Shown piece after piece: positions 33,561-41,888 of a stretch of DNA of 64,000 nt. Source of the DNA: Streptomyces sp. NRRL WC-3626. GTDB taxonomy: Bacteria; Actinomycetota; Actinomycetes; Streptomycetales; Streptomycetaceae. The translations under genes and the position numbers were made by a program. The notes under the pieces were generated by a model. The model had not been told where the DNA came from and ran no database searches. It saw nothing but the letters and a program-made list of their open reading frames with translations. Where the stretch lies: assembly GCF_000718785.1 (NCBI RefSeq), contig NZ_JOCA01000002.1, positions 520,594 to 584,593 of the forward strand, in the 5' to 3' direction. How positions within the stretch are numbered: the stretch's first letter is position 1; each line of letters begins with the position of its first letter.

Positions 33561-34493
33561 TCACAGGGTGAGCGCGGCCTGGACCGGCAGATGGTCGCTG
33601 GGGAAACGGCCGTCCACCGTGAAGGTGTTGACCGAGGCCCGGTGCACCGTGACGCCGGGCGTGGCCAGGATCCAGTCGATGCGGGCACCGCCCGGCACCA
33701 GCGGCAGATACCCGTGGTACGTGCCGTACGCCTTCCCGCGTACGGCCGAGGTGTCCCATGTGTCGACGAGCCCGGCGCCCAGCATCGTGTCGTAGACGGG
33801 GTCGCCGTGCGCCGCGACATTGAAGTCGCCCGTCACGACCACCGGCAGCGAACGGGCCAGGTGCCCGACGCGTTCGGCGATGAGCGCGGCGGACCGCTCG
33901 CGCGCGGACTGGTTCGCGTTGTCCAGATGTGTGTCGAGCACGCAGAACTCCCGCCCGCCGGCGCGCAGATCGCGGAACCGGACCCAAGTGGCCATGCGGA
34001 GGTGGGCGTTGCCCCAGGTGTTCGACGCGATCACGTCGGGAGTGCCGGACAGCCAGAAGTGGTCGTACTCCAGCGGGACGAGCCGCCGGGTGTCGTAGAG
34101 GACGGCCATGAACTCGTCCCGGCTGCCGCCCGCCCGTCCGGTGCCGATCCAGTCGTACGACGGCCCCAGGTCGGCCTCGATGTCGCGCAGTTGACCGTAG
34201 AGGCCCTCCTGGGTGCCGAGGACGTGCGGGCGTTCGCGGCGCAGCATCTGCCGCATGACCGGCCTGCGGGAGGCCCAGCTGTGCGGCTCGGCCGTGTTCG
34301 CGAACCGCAGGTTGAACGACATGACCTCCAGCGCTCGGTCGGGCGGTTCGTCCGCCGAGGCGGGTTCGGAGGACAGCGCCGTACTGGAGAGCGGCAGGGT
34401 CACGGACGCCGCGAGCGCGCCCTTCAGCACCGGACGGCGTGTGACACGGCGGTGAGTCGGCACACACAAACGGTGCCAGACGAATGTGAGCAT
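33561..34493 (-). CDS. Secreted endonuclease/exonuclease/phosphatase (EEP) family protein
   Basis: 310 residues from ATG 34493. A twin-arginine-like signal is present (HRRVTRRPVLKGALAASVTLPLSSTALSSEPASA). The mature EEP domain shows MSFNLRFANTAE, a QEGLYGQ (catalytic Glu), FMAVLYDTRR, DTHLDN, VVTGDFNVAAHGDP and FPSDHLPVQAAL (Asp-His), i.e. the Mg-dependent metallophosphoesterase set. Members hydrolyse DNA, sphingomyelin, inositol phosphates or similar phosphodiesters. The start is uncertain: no good Shine-Dalgarno at 34493, and GTG 34463 is possible. Confidence 0.88.
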   Translation of the reverse strand: MLTFVWHRLCVPTHRRVTRRPVLKGALAASVTLPLSSTALSSEPASADEPPDRALEVMSFNLRFANTAEPHSWASRRPVMRQMLRRERPHVLGTQEGLYGQLRDIEADLGPSYDWIGTGRAGGSRDEFMAVLYDTRRLVPLEYDHFWLSGTPDVIASNTWGNAHLRMATWVRFRDLRAGGREFCVLDTHLDNANQSARERSAALIAERVGHLARSLPVVVTGDFNVAAHGDPVYDTMLGAGLVDTWDTSAVRGKAYGTYHGYLPLVPGGARIDWILATPGVTVHRASVNTFTVDGRFPSDHLPVQAALTL

Positions 34494-34564
34494 GACGAGA
34501 CGGCGGAGCGGACCGGGCGGCGGGAGCGGTGTTGACCGGCGGGAAAGCCGCCCGATAACTTCAT

Positions 34565-34579
34565 TCAACGAATTGTTGA
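34565..34579. promoter_or_regulatory. Inverted repeat TCAAC-GAATT-GTTGA before the DUF6986 gene
   Basis: Perfect 5-bp arms around an AT-rich centre, 32 bp before the start. The site sits in AT-rich promoter DNA (ATAACTTCATTC) and may be an operator. Confidence 0.5.
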
Positions 34580-34610
34580 TTCCGAATGGCGGAGGTCCGG
34601 GAGGCGTGGC

Positions 34611-35894
34611 ATGGACCAGGAGCGGGTGACGACCAGTCTCACGAGCGCCGTCACCGACGAGATCGCCGCCTCCCTCGCACCGGTCGACGCCGAACTGGAG
34701 CGCCGCTACCCCGGGGACCCCGGCACTCGCCAGCCCGTCCACACCGTCTACGTCCCCGCCGACGCCTTCGCCGCCGGAACCCTCCGCACCTGGGGGGACC
34801 GGGCGCTCACCGCACTCGACGCACACGCCCCGGACGCCGCCTCCTTCGCCGCCGTCCTCGGTCTCGACGAGACGCTCGCCGACGACGTGTACGGCCGTGT
34901 CCGCGCCAAACTGGAGCGCGAGCCGGTGGAAGACCTGCGGGTGGACTTCGAGGACGGGTACGGCACCCGCGGCGACGCCGAGGAGGACGCGGACGCGGCC
35001 CGCGCGGCCCGGCTGATCACCGAGGCGTACGACGCCGGTACCGCCGCCCCGTACATGGGCATCCGCATGAAGTGCCTGGAGGCCGCCGTCCGCGACCGGG
35101 GCATCCGCACCCTCGACGTCTTCCTCACCTCCCTGGCGGAAGCCGGCCGACTGCCGGACGGACTCGTGCTGACCCTGCCCAAGGTCACCTACTCCGAGCA
35201 GGTCACCGCCATGGCCCGGCTGCTCGCCGCCTTCGAGGAGGCGCACGGCCTCGAGGACGGCCGGATCGGCTTCGAGATCCAGATCGAGACCAGCCAGGCC
35301 GTTCTCGCCGCCGACGGCACCGCCACCGTCGCCCGCATGATCCGGGCCGCCGGGGGCCGGGCCACCGGACTGCACTACGGCACCTTCGACTACACCGCCT
35401 GCCTCGGTGTCTCCGCCGCCCATCAGGCGAGCGACCACCCGGCCGCCGACCATGCCAAGGCCGTCATGCAGGTCGCCGCGGCGGGCACCGGCGTACGCCT
35501 CTCGGACGGCTCCACCAACGTCCTGCCCGTCGGCCCGACGCACCGGGTCCACGACGCCTGGCGGCTGCACTACCGCCTCACCCGCCGCGCCCTCGCGCGT
35601 GCCTACTACCAGGGCTGGGACATGCACCCCGGCCACCTCCCCACCCGCTACGCCGCCGTCTTCGCCTTCTACCGCGAGGGTTTCGAGCAGGCCGCCACCC
35701 GGCTGGCCCGCTACGCCGACCGGGCCGGCGGCGACGTCATGGACGAGCCCGCCACCGCCAGGGCGCTCGCCGGGTATCTGCTGCGAGGACTGGACTGCGG
35801 TGCCCTGGACAGCGCCGAGGTGGCGCGCCGCAGCGGCCTCTCCCGCGCCGGACTGGAGGGCTTCGCCTCACCCGGGCGGAGGGGCCCGCGGTAG
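34611..35894 (+). CDS. DUF6986 family protein (HpcH/HpaI aldolase / citrate-lyase-beta-like fold)
   Basis: 427 residues. The TIM-barrel marks of the HpcH/HpaI superfamily are visible: RVDFEDGYGTRGDAEEDADAARAARL (metal ligands), GIRMKCLEAAVRDRGIRTLDVFLTS, VLTLPKVTYSEQVTAMARLLAAFEE, FEIQIETSQAVL and GLHYGTFDYTACLGVSAAHQASDHPAADHAK. In Streptomyces such genes commonly sit near purine or malate-synthase-like pathways; the substrate is unknown. ATG at 34611 with GGAGG-type upstream. It stands alone, between an operator-like repeat and the DUF2975 gene. Confidence 0.85.
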   Translation: MDQERVTTSLTSAVTDEIAASLAPVDAELERRYPGDPGTRQPVHTVYVPADAFAAGTLRTWGDRALTALDAHAPDAASFAAVLGLDETLADDVYGRVRAKLEREPVEDLRVDFEDGYGTRGDAEEDADAARAARLITEAYDAGTAAPYMGIRMKCLEAAVRDRGIRTLDVFLTSLAEAGRLPDGLVLTLPKVTYSEQVTAMARLLAAFEEAHGLEDGRIGFEIQIETSQAVLAADGTATVARMIRAAGGRATGLHYGTFDYTACLGVSAAHQASDHPAADHAKAVMQVAAAGTGVRLSDGSTNVLPVGPTHRVHDAWRLHYRLTRRALARAYYQGWDMHPGHLPTRYAAVFAFYREGFEQAATRLARYADRAGGDVMDEPATARALAGYLLRGLDCGALDSAEVARRSGLSRAGLEGFASPGRRGPR

Positions 35895-35910
35895 CCCTCG
35901 TTTGCCTCAC

Positions 35911-35927
35911 CTATCGAATCTCGATAG
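35911..35927. promoter_or_regulatory. 17-bp palindrome CTATCGA-ATC-TCGATAG before the DUF2975-XRE pair
   Basis: Perfect 7-bp arms, 32 bp before the DUF2975 start. TATCGA/TCGATA arms next to a small regulator operon suggest autoregulation, probably by the downstream XRE protein. Confidence 0.6.
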
Positions 35928-35959
35928 ATTCCCATCGTGATTCGGTTCAAGGAGGGGCG

Positions 35960-36457
35960 ATGGGACGGCTGACCGTACTCGCGCTGCGCATGGTGATCGT
36001 GGCATTGCTGGCGGGTTCGCTGGCCGTCCAGACGGTGCTGGTGCCGCTGATGGCGAGCGACCTGGAGGGGCTGGACGCGGAGTACTCCCACCTGCGCGCC
36101 CCCTTCCTCCTCATCGTGGTCCTCGGGGTGGTGGCCGCGCAGACCGTCCTGGTCTGCGTCTGGCGGCTGGTGACGATGGCCCGGCGCGGCACGGTCTTCT
36201 CCCACGCCGCCTTCCGCTACGTCCACGCCGTCATCGGCGCGTTCGTCGCCGCCGCGCTCCTGGTGTTCGCGCTCGGCGCGCTCCTCGCACCCGGCGAGGC
36301 CGTCGCCCCGGGCGTCGTGGCCCTGCTCGGCGGGGCCGGGCTGGCGATCCTCGGCATCGCCCTCATCGTCCTCGTCCTGCGGATGCTGCTGGCGCAGGCC
36401 GTCGCACGCGACGTCGAGGCGTCGCGGATGCGTGCCGAGCTGGCCGAGGTGATCTGA
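35960..36457 (+). CDS. DUF2975 family membrane protein
   Basis: 165 residues with four transmembrane helices (~10-33, 50-72, 90-113, 120-142) joined by short loops (RRGTVFSHAAFRYVHAV). DUF2975 proteins in many bacteria are paired with a small YozG/YdcN-type XRE regulator, as here. AGGAGGGG precedes the ATG at 35960. Its TGA overlaps the XRE start (TGATG), so the pair is translationally coupled. Function unknown; membrane anchoring or sensing for the regulator is a reasonable guess. Confidence 0.88.
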   Translation: MGRLTVLALRMVIVALLAGSLAVQTVLVPLMASDLEGLDAEYSHLRAPFLLIVVLGVVAAQTVLVCVWRLVTMARRGTVFSHAAFRYVHAVIGAFVAAALLVFALGALLAPGEAVAPGVVALLGGAGLAILGIALIVLVLRMLLAQAVARDVEASRMRAELAEVI

Positions 36458-36696
36458 TGCCCATCGTCGTCGACATCGACGTGATGCTGGCCAGACGGAA
36501 GATGTCCGTGGGCGAACTCGCCGAGCGCGTCGGGATCACCCCGGCCAACCTGGCCGTGCTGAAGAACGGCCGTGCCAAGGCGGTCCGCTTCACCACCCTC
36601 GCCGCGCTCTGCGACGTACTCGACTGCCAGCCGGGCGACCTGCTGCGCTGGGAGGCCGAGGACACCGTGCCCCGACCTGTCACACAAGCCCCTTAG
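36457..36696 (+). CDS. XRE-family transcriptional regulator (YozG-like)
   Basis: 79 residues, essentially just an HTH: VDIDVMLARRKMSVGELAERVGITPANLAVLKNGRAKAVRFTTLAALCDVLDCQPGDLLRWE. The size and the CDVLDCQPGDLL ending match the YozG/YdcN class that pairs with DUF2975. The stop of DUF2975 overlaps its ATG. The 17-bp palindrome upstream of the operon is its likely binding site. Confidence 0.92.
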   Translation: MPIVVDIDVMLARRKMSVGELAERVGITPANLAVLKNGRAKAVRFTTLAALCDVLDCQPGDLLRWEAEDTVPRPVTQAP

Positions 36697-36738
36697 GCTG
36701 GACGCCACGCACGGTCGGTGGTGTCGAGGAACGGGGCA

Positions 36739-38421
36739 GTGGTGTCGACGGGGGAGTACGGGCAGGCGGACGGAACCGGGCGGCTGCTGGCCGGCCGCTA
36801 CAGGGTCACCGGCCGGCTCGGGCGCGGTGGCATGGGCGTGGTCTGGAAGGCGGTGGACGAGGTCCTCGGCCGCGAGGTGGCGGTCAAGGAACTGCGCACC
36901 TACACCGACGCCGGCGGATCCGAACTGGCCGACCTGGGCCTGCGGATGCAGCGCGAGGCCCGCGCCGCGGCCCGGGTGCGCCACCCCGGCGTGATCTCCG
37001 TCCACGACATCGCGGAGACGGACGGCCGTCCCCTGATCGTCATGGAACTCGTCGACGGCCCGTCCCTGGACGACGTGCTCCGCGACCGGGGCACCCTCGA
37101 CCCGCGCGAGGCGGCGGGGATCGGCGCCAGCGTGATGGACGCGCTGGACGCCGCGCACCGCGCCGGGGTGCTGCACCGCGACGTGAAGCCCGGCAACATC
37201 CTGCTCGACCGCTCGGGCCGGATCGTCCTCACCGACTTCGGCATCGCCGCCATGGACGACCCTGGCGACGGCTCGGCCACCCACCTCACCCGCAGCGGCG
37301 AGATCGTCGGCTCCCTCGACTATCTGGCCCCCGAGCGCGCCCAGGGCGCCGTCCCGGGACCGGCCTCCGACGTCTGGGCGCTGGGCGCCACGCTCTACGC
37401 GGCCGTGGAAGGCGCCTCACCCTTCCGCCGTACGTCGACGTTCTCCACGCTCACCGCGATCGTCTCGGAGCCCCTTCCCGAGTCGGGCCGGGCCGGGCCG
37501 CTCGGCCCCGTTCTCGCCCGGCTCCTGGACAAGCGGCCCGAGTCCCGTCCGGGGGCGGCCGAGGCGCGCGAACTCCTGGAAGCCGTCGCCGCCGGCGCGG
37601 ACACCCCGACGGCCTCGCTGCGTCCCCCGGCGCCCGTACCCGCACCCGGCCGCACCGAGACCGAGGTCGGCGTCGCGGCGGTGCCTGCGGGCTTCGGGCC
37701 ACCGGAGCGGCCGACCCGGCCACGGTCCCCGGGCGCGGCCGTTCCCGCCGCGCCGGCCGCCGGCTCGGCACCCACCGGCCCCATGGACCCGGCCCCGCCC
37801 TCTCGCCGCAAGGGACGCGCGCTGCTCGCCGGTGTGGCCGTCGCCGTCGTCCTCGCGGCGGCGGGCATCACCGTCGCCGTACTCGACTCGCCGGACGGCG
37901 GCCGGACGGACGCGCACTCCGGCACCGACGCCCCGGCCTCGCCCACGGCGTCCGGTGACACGGACGCCGGACGACCTCTGGAGACCGGCGCGGACAAGGA
38001 GAGGAGCGCGGCACCGTCGGAGAAGTCCGGCGCCGGTGAGACGGCCGAGAAGACCCCCGCCGACCGTCCCGCCCCGTCAGCTCCGGAGAAGACCCCGGAC
38101 AGCGGCACCACGGGCGACGGCGGCGCCACCACGCCCGCGCCCGTCTGCGACCCGATCGGCGGCGGCAAGTTCAACTGCCGGGTCTGGCGCACCGCCAAGT
38201 CCTACACCGACTCCGGCACCGAGGCCGGCGTCCTCAACGCGGGCACCAACTACTTCTACTGCCAGCAGAACCTGGGCCGCCGCGAGACGAACGGCCGGTG
38301 GACCAACGTCTGGTGGGCCCGGACCGACGACGACAGCGGCAACACCGGCGTCTGGGTCAGCGACGTCTACATCAGGGGCGGCGCCAACGACGCACCGGTG
38401 CCGGGACTGCCGTACTGCTGA
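36739..38421 (+). CDS. Membrane Ser/Thr protein kinase (PknB-like) with an extracellular domain
   Basis: 560 residues. The kinase domain (~20-285) is intact: glycine loop GRLGRGGMGVVW, Lys50, HRDVKPGN (Asp148), DFG (Asp166), SDVWALGATLY. A Pro/Ala-rich linker and one transmembrane helix (~365-387) follow, then a Thr/Ala/Glu-rich stalk and a ~75-residue extracellular domain with four Cys (PVCDPIGGGKFNCRVWRTAKSYTDSGTE...YFYCQQNLG...PGLPYC). There are no PASTA repeats. The last domain resembles SH3-like or bacteriocin-related modules and probably binds a ligand. Start: GTG 36739 or 36742 behind GAGGAACGG; GTG 36718 is also in frame. Confidence 0.92.
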   Translation: MVSTGEYGQADGTGRLLAGRYRVTGRLGRGGMGVVWKAVDEVLGREVAVKELRTYTDAGGSELADLGLRMQREARAAARVRHPGVISVHDIAETDGRPLIVMELVDGPSLDDVLRDRGTLDPREAAGIGASVMDALDAAHRAGVLHRDVKPGNILLDRSGRIVLTDFGIAAMDDPGDGSATHLTRSGEIVGSLDYLAPERAQGAVPGPASDVWALGATLYAAVEGASPFRRTSTFSTLTAIVSEPLPESGRAGPLGPVLARLLDKRPESRPGAAEARELLEAVAAGADTPTASLRPPAPVPAPGRTETEVGVAAVPAGFGPPERPTRPRSPGAAVPAAPAAGSAPTGPMDPAPPSRRKGRALLAGVAVAVVLAAAGITVAVLDSPDGGRTDAHSGTDAPASPTASGDTDAGRPLETGADKERSAAPSEKSGAGETAEKTPADRPAPSAPEKTPDSGTTGDGGATTPAPVCDPIGGGKFNCRVWRTAKSYTDSGTEAGVLNAGTNYFYCQQNLGRRETNGRWTNVWWARTDDDSGNTGVWVSDVYIRGGANDAPVPGLPYC

Positions 38422-39170
38422 GACCCCGCGCACCGCTCCAGACCGCCGGACGTCACCAGTCCCCGTTCCCCGAAGAGCCGGGTGCCGCGCGCGCACAGTT
38501 CCGGGTCGGCGCGGGCCCGCTCGCAGAACTCCTCGGGGGAGCCGCCGAACAGCTCCCGCATCCCGGGTACGTCCGCGAGCAGCTCGGTGAGCAGTTCGCG
38601 CTGGCCCGGATGGGCGCGCGGGACGCCGGTGCCGTCGTGCAGCACCCCGTGGCGGTTCACGTACGCGTACGCGCCGGGGAGTGCGGAACCGTCGGCCGGC
38701 GCGATCCGTACGTCGGGGGCGGGCAGCCAGACGCGGCGGAAGTTGCCGTCCGGCCGTGTCGCGCCCTCGCTCGCGTCGATCACCGCGAGCTGCCGGGCGT
38801 CCAGCCAGATGACGAACAGTTCCCGTACCTCCTCCGGTGCGCGGACCGGCGAGTGGGACACATAGCCCATACGGCTGACATGCGCCGAGACACCGACGCC
38901 GACGCCGGTCACCCGCGTCCGCGTCATCGGGACCGGTGTGATGACGCCGGACTCGGCCATCTTGTGCCGCAGCTGGCCGGGACAGGCGTTGGACCCGACC
39001 GCGAGCACGGGCACCCGGTCCTCGTACGTCGGCCGCTCCGGCGGCAGCAGCCGGTCCCCGTCCAGCAGCCCGGAATCCCGTGGCCAGGCGCCCGGATACA
39101 GCAGCGGATGCTCACGCGGCGCCTTCTCGAGCCCCAGCGCCCGCAGCGTGCGGTCCTCCTCCACCGACAC
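38367..39170 (-). CDS. Gamma-glutamylcyclotransferase-like / unassigned protein
   Basis: 267 residues, soluble. The central VPVLAVGSNACPGQLRHKM resembles the YGSN loop of gamma-glutamylcyclotransferase-fold proteins, and ELFVIWLDARQLAVIDASEGA...YRRVWLPAPDV follows as expected for a related beta-barrel. No catalytic Glu of classical GGCT can be placed with confidence, so the name is tentative. GTG 39170 is used, 8 bp past the LacI stop; GTG 39200 would overlap the LacI gene. Its 3' end overlaps the kinase gene tail by 55 bp on the other strand. Confidence 0.6.
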   Translation of the reverse strand: MSVEEDRTLRALGLEKAPREHPLLYPGAWPRDSGLLDGDRLLPPERPTYEDRVPVLAVGSNACPGQLRHKMAESGVITPVPMTRTRVTGVGVGVSAHVSRMGYVSHSPVRAPEEVRELFVIWLDARQLAVIDASEGATRPDGNFRRVWLPAPDVRIAPADGSALPGAYAYVNRHGVLHDGTGVPRAHPGQRELLTELLADVPGMRELFGGSPEEFCERARADPELCARGTRLFGERGLVTSGGLERCAGSQQYGSPGTGASLAPPLM

Positions 39171-39177
39171 CGTCCGC

Positions 39178-40227
39178 TCAGTCCGCCGGGGGCAGCTCAC
39201 CGGAGCCGCGGGTGATCAGCCTGGTGGGGAGCTCGATGCGCTCCGGGGCGAGCAGGGTGCCGTCCAGCTGGCGGAACAGCCGCTCGGCCGCGGTCCGGCC
39301 GAGAGCCGCCGCGTCCTGGGCGACGACCGTGACACCGGGCTGGAGCAGATCCGCGAGCTCGATGTCGTCGAAACCGACGAGGGCGACCTGGCGCGTGTGC
39401 CCGGCCAGCACCCGGATCACGGTGACCGTCACCCGGTTGTTGCCCGTGAAGATCGCGGTCACCGGCTCCGGCCCCGAGAGCATCTCCTCGGCCGCGCGGC
39501 GCACCCGCTCCGGGTCGGTGACGCCCAGGGACATCCAGGCGTCCTCCACCGCTATCCCCGCGTCCTCCATGGCGGTCCGGTAGCCGCGCAGCCGCTCGGC
39601 GGCCGTGTGGATACGGGGCATGTCGCCGATGAAGCCGATCCGCCGGTGTCCGTGTGCGAGCAGATGGCTCACACCGTCGCGGGCACCCCCGAAGTTGTCC
39701 GACACGACGACGTCCACGTCGATGTGCCCGGCCGGACGGTCCACGAAGACGGTGGCGACACCCGCCTTCAGCTCCGGCTCCAGATAGCGGTGGTCGCCGC
39801 CCGCCGGGATCACCACCAGCCCGTCCACGCGACGGGCGCACAGCGCCAGCACCAGCTCCTGCTCACGGTCGGCGTCCTCCGCGCTGGAGCCGTTGATCAG
39901 CAGGGCGCCGTGCGCACGGGCCACCTCCTCGACCGCCCGGCTCAGCGGCCCGTAGAACGGGTCCGCGAGATCCTCCAGGACCAGACCGATGCTGGCCGTG
40001 CGGCCCTTGCGCAGCACCCGCGCGCTGTCGTTGCGGCGGAAGCCGAGCGCCTCGATCGCCTCCTGGACGCGGCGCTCCGTCTCCGGTGTGACCCCCGGCT
40101 CGCCGTTGACCACCCGGGAGACCGTCTTGAGTCCGACGCCGGCGCGGGCGGCCACGTCCTTCATCGTCGGACGGTTGCCGTAACGGGTCCCTGGGATGCG
40201 GTCGCTGCGGCGGGTCGTCTCCGGCAC
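39178..40227 (-). CDS. LacI-family transcriptional repressor
   Basis: 349 residues. The HTH is TMKDVAARAGVGLKTVSRVVNGEPGVTPETERRVQEAIEALGFRRNDSARVLRKGRT (minor-groove hinge included). The periplasmic-binding-protein-like core follows: IGLVLEDLADPFYGPLSRAVEEVARAHGALLINGSSAED, VFVDRPAGHIDVDVVVSDNFGGARDGVSHLLAHGHRRIGFIGD and FDDIELADLLQPGVTVVAQDAAALGRTAAERLF. GTG at 40227 is preceded by AGGACA; longer starts are in frame up to 40302. It is divergent from the ROK kinase, with a GACAACGTTGTC operator between, so it probably represses the sugar kinase and itself. Confidence 0.93.
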   Translation of the reverse strand: MPETTRRSDRIPGTRYGNRPTMKDVAARAGVGLKTVSRVVNGEPGVTPETERRVQEAIEALGFRRNDSARVLRKGRTASIGLVLEDLADPFYGPLSRAVEEVARAHGALLINGSSAEDADREQELVLALCARRVDGLVVIPAGGDHRYLEPELKAGVATVFVDRPAGHIDVDVVVSDNFGGARDGVSHLLAHGHRRIGFIGDMPRIHTAAERLRGYRTAMEDAGIAVEDAWMSLGVTDPERVRRAAEEMLSGPEPVTAIFTGNNRVTVTVIRVLAGHTRQVALVGFDDIELADLLQPGVTVVAQDAAALGRTAAERLFRQLDGTLLAPERIELPTRLITRGSGELPPAD

Positions 40228-40310
40228 GGTGCGGTGTCCTGTCCTGTCGGCCACGGGGATGCGTAGGTCCATGGGGTTGTATGAGGATGTGGCGTCGAGC
40301 ATAGAGCCTG

Positions 40311-40322
40311 GACAACGTTGTC
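40311..40322. promoter_or_regulatory. LacI operator GACAACGTTGTC
   Basis: A perfect 12-bp palindrome with the CG centre typical of LacI-family sites, in the divergent promoter between the LacI repressor and the ROK kinase. A second symmetric element GGACA-C-TGTCC follows at 40331-40341. Confidence 0.75.
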
Positions 40323-40478
40323 AGGCTCGGGGGACACTGTCCAACGCACACTCCGGCCCCGCACACGACCGCACGACGGGCCGTTGCCCGTGTTCATGTG
40401 TTGCCTCGTGGTCGCGCATGGTCGTTCGCTGAGCCGTTCTCGATGGTTTCCGATGTTTGACGGGGAGATCCGACACTG

Positions 40479-41432
40479 ATGCACACCGACCTCGTGGCCG
40501 CGCTCGACATCGGCGGCACCAAGATCGCCGGCGCGCTGGTGGACTGCCAGGGCCGGATCCTGGTCCGCGCCCAGCGGCCCACGCCCGCGCGGGAGAACGG
40601 TGAGACCGTGATGCGGGCCGTCGAGGCGGTGCTCGGTGAACTCACCGCGTCCCCGCTGTGGCAGCGCGCCGGCGCACTGGGCATCGGCAGCGCGGGCCCG
40701 GTGGACGCCTCCGCAGGCACGGTGAGCCCGGTCAACGTGCCCGGCTGGCGCGACTACCCGCTCGTCGCCCGTGTCCGGGACGCGACCGGCGGGCTGCCCG
40801 TGGAGCTGATCGGCGACGGGGTGGCGATCACGGCCGCCGAGCACTGGCAGGGCGCCGCCCGCGGCCACGACAACGCGCTCTGCATGGTCGTCTCCACCGG
40901 CGTCGGCGGCGGTCTGGTCCTCGGCGGCCGGCTGCACCCCGGACCCACCGGCAACTCCGGCCACATCGGTCACATCAGCGTGGACCTCGACGGCGATCTC
41001 TGCCCCTGCGGTTCGCGCGGCTGCGTGGAGCGCATCGCGAGCGGCCCCAACATCGCCCGCCGCGCCCTGGACAACGGCTGGAGTCCCGGCCCCGACGGCG
41101 ACACCTCCGCCGCCGCTGTGGCCGCCGCCGCGCGGGCCGGGCACCCGGTGGCCGTGGCGTCCTTCGAGCGGGCGGCCAGGGCGCTGGCCGCCGGGATCGC
41201 GGCCACCGCGACCCTCGTCGAGATCGACATCGCCGTGATCGGCGGAGGTGTGGGCAAAGCGGGCGAGGTCCTCTTCGCGCCGCTGCGCAAGGCCCTCACC
41301 GAGTACGCCACCCTGTCCTTCGTCCAGCGCCTCGCGGTGACCCCGGCCCAGATGGGCACGGACGCGGGCCTGGTGGGGGCCGCCGCGGCGGCGCTGTCGG
41401 GCAGGACGGACACGGCGGTCGCGGCGGTCTGA
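40479..41432 (+). CDS. ROK-family sugar kinase (glucokinase-like)
   Basis: 317 residues. ATP phosphate loop ALDIGGTKIAG (residues 8-18), ROK glycine loop VSTGVGGGLVLGG, and the zinc motif GHIGHISVD...CPCGSRGCVE with His165, Cys175, Cys177 and Cys182. These features mark ROK kinases, which phosphorylate glucose, fructose, mannose, GlcNAc or ManNAc; the exact sugar cannot be read. No HTH, so it is an enzyme rather than a ROK repressor. The LacI repressor is divergent. ATG at 40479. Confidence 0.93.
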   Translation: MHTDLVAALDIGGTKIAGALVDCQGRILVRAQRPTPARENGETVMRAVEAVLGELTASPLWQRAGALGIGSAGPVDASAGTVSPVNVPGWRDYPLVARVRDATGGLPVELIGDGVAITAAEHWQGAARGHDNALCMVVSTGVGGGLVLGGRLHPGPTGNSGHIGHISVDLDGDLCPCGSRGCVERIASGPNIARRALDNGWSPGPDGDTSAAAVAAAARAGHPVAVASFERAARALAAGIAATATLVEIDIAVIGGGVGKAGEVLFAPLRKALTEYATLSFVQRLAVTPAQMGTDAGLVGAAAAALSGRTDTAVAAV

Positions 41433-41544
41433 AGGACCCGCGCGTGCGCGTCACCTCGCCGGCCCGGCCCGCCGGGCCCCGGGTGCCGTTCCGGGATCCG
41501 CGCGGGTGCGTGACCTCGGGGGCGGTTCGCCAGTTGAGCCGGGT

Positions 41545-41739
41545 ATGAAGAAGCGCAGCATGCTGGCCATCGCCTCCCTCGCCACCGGCTTCGTCGTCGC
41601 GGCCGTCACCCCGTCGCACGCGGCCGCCGCCGGGAGTGCCGCCCCGCTCGACGTCGACGACACCATCAGCACCCTCGACCGGACCGTCGGGGAGAACAAC
41701 ACGCTGGACCTCGACATCGACCGGGACAGCAGGGCCTGA
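41545..41739 (+). CDS. Small secreted peptide
   Basis: 64 residues: signal peptide MKKRSMLAIASLATGFVVAAVTPSHAAA (cleavage near residue 27-29) and a mature, very acidic tail of ~36 residues (PLDVDDTISTLDRTVGENNTLDLDIDRDSRA). No Cys. It looks like a small exported peptide of unknown role; the acidic Asp-rich repeats could bind Ca2+ or simply be disordered. No good Shine-Dalgarno. Confidence 0.55.
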   Translation: MKKRSMLAIASLATGFVVAAVTPSHAAAAGSAAPLDVDDTISTLDRTVGENNTLDLDIDRDSRA

Positions 41740-41888
41740 GCAGCCCCCTCCGGCGCGGCCGTGCGGCGCCGGTGTCCCCTGGGCTCCTGGGGGCGCCGGC
41801 GCCGTTCTCGCGCGTTCTCGGCCGGATCTGGTTTCCGTGGCAGGGTGGAGCGGGCAAGCCACAGGGGGCCAACAGAAGAGGGGGAAAC

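Noticed and set aside
34494..35636. Minus-strand extension that would fuse to the EEP-family protein
   Set aside because: It is antisense to the DUF6986 gene. The EEP protein has its own signal peptide starting near 34493.
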